Of a DNA stretch of 64,000 nt, positions 41,611 to 61,479 are shown piece after piece. The stretch covers positions 62,001 to 126,000 of the forward strand of contig JAFEMH010000932.1 of assembly GCA_022495995.1 (NCBI GenBank), given 5' to 3'. This DNA comes from Adenophora triphylla var. japonica. Taxonomy: Eukaryota; Streptophyta; Magnoliopsida; Asterales; Campanulaceae. The number at the start of each line of letters is the position of its first letter. Within the stretch, counting starts at the first letter, position 1. Both the position numbers and the translations under genes were made by a program. The notes under the pieces were generated by a model, which had not been told where the DNA came from, did no database searches, and saw only the letters and a program-made list of their open reading frames with translations.

Positions 41611-43675
41611 TGCCAACTTCCTCATTTGTGAGAACATACCTTTGCCAGTGACGGAAATGTTTTGCAAATGTCTCCCACATAGCAGAATTCTTTGAGGTTG
41701 TTCTCGAAATAATGGTATGTGCAATAGGAAGTTCCGGAACTCTTTGAATATAACCAAACTGCCTCAATACCCTGTCCGGATGATATGGCTCAATGACGGA
41801 TCCAATACATACACATCCACGATACAGAGCAACAGATGACCAAGGAAACTTCTCTCTCACATTAGGTGTATACGGAGTCCAAAAAACCTATAAATGAAAA
41901 AAAAAAGTTTCGGTAATTTATTGAAAATATTAAGAACGTAAAAAAAATGAAATACATCATAAAATCCTTACATCTGTTCCCTTTAGTGTGTCAATCTTCT
42001 CCCGCTTAGACTTCAAAGAGTCAACCGATCTTCCTTGGTCCTTAGGTGGTGGCCACTTCATTGCAAGCGCCTGGATACCATCATATTCAATGCTATGATC
42101 AGGCCTAAAAGTAGGAAATCTCTCATATATCCATGCCTGCAAAATCACATACATTGGTAATAAATATTACTAAATGTGTATAAACATAAAATATATTATA
42201 TATATTTTATTATTATTGAATAAGAAACATATAGAAGATATAGACATAATATATTCAAGTAATAGTTACATACCTCTAATAGCGTAAGATAGTCAATGCA
42301 TGCACTCGCATCCAGTGTGCGGATGCTTGCCACAGTTGTCTCGTAGAGAAAAGCCAAGGCTCCATCTCCCCAAGCATACTCACCAACAGCCTGTTCATCT
42401 CTCAAAAACTCTAAATAACTGGGGCTCACACGACTCCCACTCTTGTCGGTAAACAATGTGCAACCTAATATGTATAACATGTATCCCTTCGCTGCATACG
42501 CATAAGTGGCAGGGTCGTTTGATGTTAAGTCATCGTCAAATTTACTCCGCAACCACTCAAGTTTAATGGACGCACCCCTAGAACCTGCCATTGATTCTAA
42601 AGCCTCGTCCCTTGTCACTCCCAAGACTTCAGAAATAAGTGACACCGTAACAACTCGATTTTTCCATTGGAGATCAATGGACGGCCCTCAGTAGGAAGCC
42701 CGATAAGACACATCACATCATCTAATGTGATGGTCATCTCCCCAAAGGGAAAATGGAAACTATTGGTTTCCGGATGCCACCGTTCCACAAAGGCACTCAC
42801 TAACACCTTGTCTACGTCAGAATATGATATTTTTTTACACGGTGAAATCGATACTTCTTGATGATACGGCGAACTTCGCGAGATGTTTCCGGTCCCAAAA
42901 TCCATTCTTTCATTTTTGTTATGTGATTGATGCATTTCAATACCACACGCTCATTACCAATCCATATTCTGGATGCGACATGATTCCCATATGAATAAAG
43001 CAAATTATCTACCATTAGACCCCCAGGAAAAGGAAATGTAGCAACTTCTACTTGGTCTTCTCTTTCTCCTCCCGCTTCCTCAATACCCTGCTCGTTCCCA
43101 CGATCAACTTCCTCTTCATTCCCACGATCAGCTTCCTCTTCACGGTGTACTTGGATACGCGATTCTACCCTTTCTTTTCTGGCGGACACAGTTGGTCGTC
43201 GTTTTCCCCTCCTCATGTATGACAAAACTACAAAAGCAAATGAGAAAAAAAAGAATAACATTAATAGTGAAAATATTGAGCAAATTTAAAAAAAAACATT
43301 GAAAAAATTGAAAAAACTAAGTTTGGTTCTGTTCGGCAGGAATTGGCCGCCAATAAATAGACTGTCCGGCCAAACCTGACCGCTAGATCAACAAATGTTC
43401 GGCAGGAGTTGGCCGCCAATCAATACACTGTTCGGCCAACATTGGCCGCCAATTGAATATTTGTTCGGCTACTGTCAGCCGAACCAAGGCATTTTGTTCG
43501 GCTTCTGTCTGCCGCCAATGGAGATGTTGCACGGCCAACTAGAGCCGACACTAGCCAAATCAAACCATGATTTTGAACCCAAAACTTTATTCTTGAAACT
43601 TAAACTTAAAACAAGTTAAACATATAACTTCAATTTTGAATTTTAATTTTAAAAGAGAAACTTACCGCTGGACAT
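41611..43675 (-). pseudogene. PMD (plant mobile domain) gene, spliced, frameshifted and 3'-truncated
   Basis: Minus-strand exons: 43675-43666 (ATGTCCAGCG), 43227-42274, 42136-41972 and 41887-41611. Splice phases agree throughout (first intron phase 1, others phase 0) with GT..AG borders. The protein starts MSSVLSYMRRGKRRPT, has an acidic repeat (EEADRGNEEEVDRGNEQ), then ERWHPETNSFHFPFGEMTIT, LDDVMCLIGLPTEGRPLIS, TYAYAAKGYMLYILGCTLF and HPDRVLRQFGYIQRVPELP. This is the PMD domain (PPP7 long-form homolog / MAIL1-like). Exon 2 has two one-base-type frameshifts, near 42835 (next to a run of seven A) and near 42655. The last exon is cut by the Gypsy LTR after NEEVG. MAIL1/MAIN act in silencing and development, but many PMD copies are transposon-borne; this copy cannot make an intact protein. 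Confidence 0.85.
43325..43560 (-). repeat. TTCGGC / GGCCGCCAAT imperfect repeats in PMD intron 1
   Basis: Five to six loose units of about 45 bp contain GTTCGGC and TTGGCCGCCAAT (e.g. 43337, 43396, 43428, 43440). They lie wholly in the first intron of the PMD gene (43228-43665). Confidence 0.65.
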
Positions 43676-44057
43676 TGACTCAGTAGCAGTTGTTTCTTGC
43701 TCTTGGAGATTGGAGATCTAAGATGTTGACTCCTCCCTTAATATTACACCCAAATGACAAGGATTCACTCACTAAAATTGAAGAGAAAAAGAGGGCAAAT
43801 ATTCTAGGGTTCAAGGCGCTCTCCCAAGCTGATTTTGATTTCTTTGATTTTTTTTTTCTTGTGCGTTTGTACCCGTAAGTGGGTGGGTGAGGTGGGGTGG
43901 GGGTGGATATGGGTATATTTTTGATAGTTTAGGGGGTGTCTATTAAGGATTTAAAAAGGGTATAATGGTAATAATAGGGGTGTAGTTTTAAGTTTTAGAG
44001 TTAAACTTAGTAATGCGGGGGTATCGAGTAAAACTGGGGGTAATAACAATTCTCTTA
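43676..44057. other. PMD gene 5' flank
   Basis: Upstream of the PMD start codon on the minus strand. It holds a G-rich stretch (GGTGGGTGAGGTGGGGTGGG near 43880) and T-runs. No coding sequence seen. Confidence 0.4.
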
Positions 44058-44309
44058 GGGGCCGTTTGGTAGGTCGGTAAATGATCAGATAGGATTATTA
44101 GTCCAATAAAAATATGTTTGGTAGATTAAATGCAACCGTAATAATTATTCAAAGTACAACCCAAATAAGCATCTAAACACCTCTTATTCCCTTCTTATTT
44201 ATCCTAAAAAAAAAGTAATATTATTAATCTCTGAATTAATAAGCTTCTCACTATTAATACTATTAATACGGGTTAATCCTATCATCGGTCTACCGTACCA
44301 AACGAGCCC
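44058..44309. mobile_element. Tourist-like (PIF/Harbinger) MITE
   Basis: 252 bp, ends GGGGCCGTTTGGTA and TACCAAACGAGCCC form a 14-bp inverted repeat with two mismatches, flanked by TTA on both sides (44055-44057 and 44310-44312). The TIR and 3-bp TTA duplication are typical of Tourist. It lies about 165 bp upstream of the GTG start codon. Confidence 0.88.
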
Positions 44310-44472
44310 TTAATTTACATTGGGTTTTATTAGCTTCCGATTAAATCGTGTCCGAGAATAGCGGGAGAGGTAAGTGAACACCTACCGAAGCATTTCACAG
44401 TTAAATTGAAGAAGAAGAAGACAGTTGTTCAAACCACAGAACTGCAATAGATCAAGGGGGAGGGAGGGAGGG

Positions 44473-56158
<11,686 letters not shown>

Positions 56159-56328
56159 TTAATAGATAACATATAGTATGCACAATTTTCTGTCTCTTTG
56201 AAAGTTTACATAATTACCTCCAGTCCAGTAGAAGACGTAAAAGTAGGCACCACGAGGCTTTGGTGCGAGGAGGAGATGTATCAAGAGCAGCCTGATTTCA
56301 CCAGTAAACTCTAGTGTGAGTTTCTTGG
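56159..56328 (+). other. 3' flank / probable 3' UTR of GTG gene
   Basis: Starts right after the stop codon and runs to the SINE insertion. No poly(A) signal can be assigned with confidence. Confidence 0.5.
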
Positions 56329-56504
56329 GCAAAAGGGCAAACCCCGGTGCGCCAAGCGCTTCCCGCAGAGCGGGGGTTGGGAGAGGGAACCATTTGCTAG
56401 AGCCTTCCCCTGACAATTGCCAAGAGGCTGTTCGCCAAGGTTCGAACCCGTGACCTTATGGTCACCAAAGGAGCAACTTAACCGTTGCGCCAAGGCTCGC
56501 CCTC
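56329..56504 (-). mobile_element. Au-like SINE
   Basis: 176 bp on the minus strand, starting GAGGGCGAGCCTTGGCGCAA with a tRNA-like box A (TGGCGCAACGGTTAAG) and box B (GGTTCGAACC). It is flanked by a perfect 16-bp duplication AGTGTGAGTTTCTTGG (56313-56328 and 56505-56520). Sequence, length and boxes match the Au SINE family of plants. Confidence 0.9.
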
Positions 56505-56520
56505 AGTGTGAGTTTCTTGG

Positions 56521-56865
56521 ATAAAAAAAAAAAAAAATGAGCTACGGATTATATCATATCACTCAATGTTCCTTCAAAGTATTTGCAGATCAAAAACTTT
56601 TAGTCTGACACATTGGAGATCATTACCTTGTTCGATGGATGCCTTGATTTTTGGGACAAAGACAAGACGGAGAAGAAAATGAGAGTGTAAAATTGTGTGA
56701 TTTTTACAGTGGAAGTAGTAGAATTGGGATTTAACCAATAATGAGTTTCAATGTTATAGCATTCCTGGATTAACGTCGGAAATAGTGAGTGTTCAATTCA
56801 TGTTACAGAATGTCTAAACATGTCTCGAAAGAAAGTTAGAAATGCCACTGAGGTACTACTTACTA
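56521..56865 (+). other. Intergenic sequence
   Basis: Starts with an A-run next to the SINE target duplication. No coding sequence or repeat recognised. Confidence 0.4.
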
Positions 56866-57097
56866 CTCCCTCCGTCCCAGATTAAAGTTTACACTTTCCT
56901 TTTTAGTTTGTCCCAGATTAAAGTTCATACTTGCTTAATTACCTAAAATTGATAATGGGACCCACTTGTCATTCTCACAACAAAAATCTCCTACCCACTT
57001 TCTCTCTCATACTTTACTTTTCATACTCACAACATTTACCTTTTCCTTAATCCCCGTGCCAAATCAAAGTGTGAACTTTAATCCGGGACGGAGGTAG
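56866..57097. mobile_element. Stowaway MITE
   Basis: 232 bp with inverted ends CTCCCTCCGTCCCAGATTAA and TTAATCCGGGACGGAGGTAG, flanked by TA on both sides (56864-56865 and 57098-57099). It lies between the GTG gene and the sigma-factor fragment. Confidence 0.92.
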
Positions 57098-57680
57098 TAG
57101 AATCTTTTCTCCTGAAATATTTCACCCAGATGATAATATCTAAGATAACAGATCACCTCTTGCAGGCGATCAGCAGGGTTTCCTCACTTGATAGGCAAGC
57201 GTTCCCTTCTATAAATGGTCTTCCAGGCCAAACGCTGCATAGTGTAAGTTTAATTATGGATACTCAGCTTTATCAGAATATAGTAATGGGATTCTTTGAG
57301 TTTCCTCGTTTAAATTATTGTTTCTGACCTTCATTTTTCTTACCTTTCAGTACATTGCAGATAATCGCCTTGAGAACAACCCTTGGCATGGAGTAGATGA
57401 AGCAGCACTCAAGGTAGTTTGGGTGGTGGTTTTGTACTGAACATTCAGATTTAAATAATAAACATAATAACTAACATGAGAATCATGTAAAGTGTAGCAT
57501 TGCATTGGCATGTAGCATTTACCTATAGGTCACTTGCTGGCTCAGCATTCCTGCTTTTCATTTGCAGGATGAAGTAAACAAGCTCATTAGCACGTGTCTG
57601 GGACCACGGGAGGGATACATCATCCGACTTTACTACGGTCTGGACAAGGAATGCCTTACTTGGGAGGAGATTAGTAAACG

Positions 57681-59593
57681 GTGAGAAATCTGTAATTTTG
57701 CTCTTCCTGTTACTAAATTATTATACGCAATCCATCATTAGTAGACTTCTGCAGGATGATATTTAGTAGGCAGTGAGAAGTTTGAAAACGTCTAACCATT
57801 TGCGTGTGTATAATTTTTTCGCAACCAGTGCAACATTAGTTTCATTTTAGTAAGCTTAACAAGTTGAGCAGTAGAGCATCCTGGTCGCCAGGGACATAGA
57901 TGGAGGGTTAACTAAGAGTAGGGAGACCTTAGATTTGAGAGTGGGTGTGAGAATGATGAAAAATATTCAGTTTACCTATGGAAGGTGTTAGGCTCCCATT
58001 CTATTGGTCCCGTATATGATGATATCAAAGAAAGCATAGTATTGGTTGGTTTATTAATGTTAAAATGTCGGATTGTGTTAAGAATTGATCATGTGTTGAG
58101 ATGACTTCCATAGCAATCCTTTTGTTAGTGTGATCGCATACAAGGGACGATAAAAACAATGAAGGCAATAAAAAGAATATGGAAAGGACAGGAAAAGACC
58201 AAGAAAAGACTAGAATTATATCTAGACTTTGAAGAGATCTTGGTAAAAAATCACCAAACATACTAAAGCTTTGAGAGAATTTTTGGAGTACAAAAGGCTT
58301 ACAAATTTGAACAAATTTGTGGCTGAGGTCACCCTTAAATAGGGAGACAGATTGGAGATCAAGAAAACATTATTTGAAGAAACAAAACTAATATAACTTT
58401 TCAAAACCAAGGATTCTAATCTGTTCTAGGGCTTTCTAAGCCACAATGTTGGCCAATCAAAAATCATGATAAAAGAACAAATCACTCATCATTAGGAATA
58501 AGATTGACATTTTGCAGAAGGGGGGCCATGCGGCTCAGGGAAACTACTAGAGAGGTGCGGATTTTGGGCACGGACAAGAAACTTAGCGAGAACTTAATAT
58601 AGACTAAACAAAACACACCGGAAAGAGATTAACAAGTAATAAAAGAGGACTCACATGTGATCACATTAGGCTGGTACATAATGAGGCGTTTACAGTGAGG
58701 TCCCTTCTTAAAGACATGACTTTATTTTATTTAATATCATGTTTTACCATCTCTCCACCTTTTTTATTGGTTTCTCACCTCCTATTACCGAGTCCATACC
58801 ACTTTTCATTTTAGCCAACCACAAATCACTTTGAGATTAAAGTTTTTTTGGTGTCTAGAAGGAGATTAAATAGTTATACTCTTTAAGCTAAGAGCATCCA
58901 CAATGAGCTTTTTAGCAACTCTTTCTTTTAATGAAAAAGCTCTTGAAAGCTTTTTACTATTGTGGATGGTTATGAAGTGCTCCTTGCTAAAGAGCAGGTC
59001 TCTCTAGAAAGAGTTGCTTTTATAAGATTCAATTAATGTTAACTATTTTCTATGAGAAAAGCTTTCAATAATGGGTTTAACATGATATGTGGGGGACAAC
59101 AAAAAAACTATTGAATAAAGTATTGTCATTGTGGAGAAGCGTTTAAGCTTTTTATTTATTGAAATGACAATGATGTGTCATGTAAAGCCCACGAAAAAAA
59201 ACCCATCAAATGAGCTCTTACCATAGTGGATATTTTAACACCCATGTATGTTTAGACAAGACACGGATGTCATTATGGAGAATGTATTCTGGATTTATTG
59301 TGGTTAGCATACTATGTGGGTGTGGGTGCGGGTGCACTCGAGATTGTTGGGATGGAGGGAAGATGAGGAAAAAAAAGGCTACATGGATCAACTTTTAACC
59401 TCTAAATAGCTCAACCTTTGCTATATTATATTGAAATCACTCAAGTTATTAAAAAGTGATACAGATTGAGAAATGGAGTTCAATATATGGTCGCGATCAT
59501 TTTCTTGTTTAATAGGTGGGTGTGCATTTGAGATATTGATTAATGTTGTGATGATGTATGTAATTGTATTTAATGTTTGATGCATGAATTCAG
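57681..59593 (+). other. Last intron of the sigma-factor fragment
   Basis: 1.9 kb, long for this gene family. Contains a possible MITE at about 58891-59235; otherwise nothing recognised. Frames on the minus strand near 58025-58410 look random. Confidence 0.6.
58891..59235. mobile_element. Possible MITE
   Basis: Starts GAGCATCCACAATGAGCTTT and ends ATGAGCTCTTACCATAGTGG; the ends are related as an imperfect inverted repeat (ATCCACAATG against ATCCACTATGG). No clean target duplication. Similar GAGCATCCACAATG ends are common in plant MITEs. Confidence 0.45.
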
Positions 59594-59730
59594 GATAGGT
59601 TTGTCAGAGGGAAAGAGTTAGGCAGATTGGACTAGTGGCAGTGGAGAAACTAAAACATGGTGCAAGAAAGAGAAGATTAGATGTCATGCTGGTCTGGTCA
59701 AACATTGATGTTATTTATTACTTACTGTAG

Positions 59731-60280
59731 TATATGTATGTATATACAAATTGATGTACAGTATATGAATATTTTTGTTCCAGACACTTAATTTTTGGAA
59801 CAGAACATAAATACATAGAAGAGGCCTTTCTGTCTTGTTTGGAGGAGTTTAAACGAATGCACATAAGTACATATTTCACATGTATGTATAATGTATCATC
59901 TGTCATATGTTATGAAATAATGTCTAGTAGTATAAAACTTTGGATGTTATTCTTGACAAGGTACGTATTGTATTTATCGATAACAATTTTTAGAATTGTA
60001 TAAAGGCATTTAAATTTTTATAAAATTATTGTCAACGTTTGATAGTTAATGAGACCTATTTATCATATAATAATAATAATAATAATCTCTGCAACCTCAA
60101 TTTCTCTTCTCTAATTTATACTTTTACATTCACAATATTTTTTTATTTATTTTTTAATCTTACACATTCAGTGACAAACACATTTGGGACCGGAGAATAT
60201 GCGTCATTCATCATGTCGGCATTGAAAATTCAAGTATATACCTATACGTAGTACAAAAGCAATTGAAGCTCCAATAATAT
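59731..60280. other. AT-rich intergenic sequence
   Basis: Contains an (AAT)n run near 60070. No gene seen. Confidence 0.5.
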
Positions 60281-60400
60281 ACTCCCTCCCCTCCGGTTCA
60301 AAATAACTGTCATTTTTTTGATAAAAAATTTGGTCCAAAATAACTGTCAATTTTGACTTAAAAGTGATTAGTTGTCACTTTTACCCTTGCATTGGAAGTT
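60281..60400. mobile_element. Stowaway-like end, partial
   Basis: TACTCCCTCCCCTCCGGTTC followed by AAAATAACTGTCA twice (60306 and 60337). This is a left MITE end; no right end is seen before the Helitron terminus at 60466. Confidence 0.5.
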
Positions 60401-60465
60401 TATATAATTAATTATTTGTCATATTGTGAGACAATAATGTAGGTGAGAGAAACATTTAATCTATA

Positions 60466-60500
60466 TCTATACTATACTAAAAGAAAGCAATTGGTAAATA
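60466..60500 (+). other. Helitron-type 5' terminus
   Basis: TCTATACTATACTAAAAG preceded by A is a common plant Helitron 5' end; an alternative start is TC at 60460. It differs from the minus-strand Helitrons at 19990 and 27648. The AP2 exon fragment lies 560 bp inside. No matching 3' end with hairpin and CTRR was found before 64000. Confidence 0.6.
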
Positions 60501-61025
60501 TTTCAACATTAAAGGGCAAATGTGACATTTCCTATTGATTTGAATAAGAAAAGATTTTAGTCTACAAGGAGGTAATATAGTTTGCTGATGCTAATTTGTA
60601 CATTTTTGACTTTTGTTGCCAAAGGAGACACGTGTAGGTATAAACTAGGGATTGTAATAAAATGTTGACATGTGTTCTAAATTTGAATTCAAATTTTGCA
60701 AATTATTTTTACCCTATTCAACCCTCTTCTTCATTGTCAAAAGACGGTCACACACACACAGAGAGAGAGAAACGAACACACACACACACAAGGACGGAAC
60801 TGTGATGGAGTCTGTGATTTTTGGGAGCATTTGAGGAGAGAAAAAAATTATTTTTCTTGGACTTAAAAGAGAGATAGAGAGTTTACTCGGATCTGAGATA
60901 TCAACGAGGTTGGAGTCCGTCGGATTGAAGGTAGAAGTGGGTTACAGATTTGGAAATTGAGGAAGGGCGTTGGGGTGTGGTGGAGTGCTTTCAATGTTGG
61001 TGGGGCGGCAGGAGAATGAGGCGGT

Positions 61026-61173
61026 GTGGCAACAATAAGTAATGAGCAAATGATGGTATACAGAGGACTGAAGAAAGCTAAGAAAGAGAGAGGTTGTACG
61101 GCTAAAGAGCGTATCAGTAAAATGCCTCCTTGCGCCGCCGGCAAACGCAGCTCATTTACCGTGGTGTCACTAG
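61026..61173 (+). pseudogene. AP2-domain transcription factor gene, first-exon fragment
   Basis: Reads [40 protein letters not shown] and RSS, then a one-base deletion near 61154 shifts the frame where the AP2 domain begins; a donor (ACTAG/GTAATT) follows at the expected place. The sequence closely resembles the N-terminus of the AP2-like factor At2g41710 of Arabidopsis. An in-frame TGA at 61017-61019 cuts the upstream side. Later AP2 exons were not found in the rest of the window. The fragment lies inside a Helitron-type 5' end and looks like captured DNA. Confidence 0.82.
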
Positions 61174-61479
61174 GTAATTACCTAAATTACTCAACTTTAT
61201 TATTCTAATTTTGTGCAATTTATGGATGGAAATAATTAAAGGCGTTTTCAATTTGCTGCCGAGTTGTTTTTGTGTATAGTTGGGATTCTTTTGGGTTAAA
61301 TTATCGGTCAAATCTTTGCTAAGAACAGGAGTGGGTTGTTCAATTCATGACTATTTAAGCATAGTGTGTTGTGCAATTTATTAAGTGCATCGTAAGAGTA
61401 AAGCCAATGTGATTCTATAATACAGATCAATATCGAATTTGAAATGTGCATATGTCTGCGCGGATACACGGTATCTACA
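61174..61479 (+). other. Intron-like sequence after the AP2 exon
   Basis: AT-rich, no coding sequence. It probably includes captured AP2 intron DNA up to an unknown junction. Confidence 0.4.

Larger units (their letters stand above)
57166..59730 (+). pseudogene. SIG2-like: Plastid sigma factor gene fragment (SIG2/SIGB-like, C-terminal exons)
   Basis: Four exons: 57166-57243 (AISRVSSLDRQAFPSINGLP), 57351-57413 (YIADNRLENNPWHGVDEAAL), 57568-57680 (DEVNKLISTCLGPREGYIIR, LYYGLDKECLTWEEISK) and 59594-59730. Borders are GT..AG and phases agree. Together they encode sigma region 4, the part that reads the -35 box for plastid-encoded RNA polymerase. In the last exon, after IGLS, one extra G at about 59607 shifts the frame inside the helix-turn-helix recognition helix; a stop follows three codons later. 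In the shifted frame coding resumes (QIGLVAVEKLKHGARKRRLD) to TAG 59728-59730. Upstream exons (regions 1-3) are absent: the fragment starts just after a Stowaway MITE and the GTG gene. Confidence 0.85.

Noticed and set aside
56400..56504. tRNA gene, suggested by A and B boxes
   Set aside because: No cloverleaf beyond the promoter boxes; a 16-bp target duplication and the downstream body identify an Au-like SINE. The same reasoning applies to 63560-63645.
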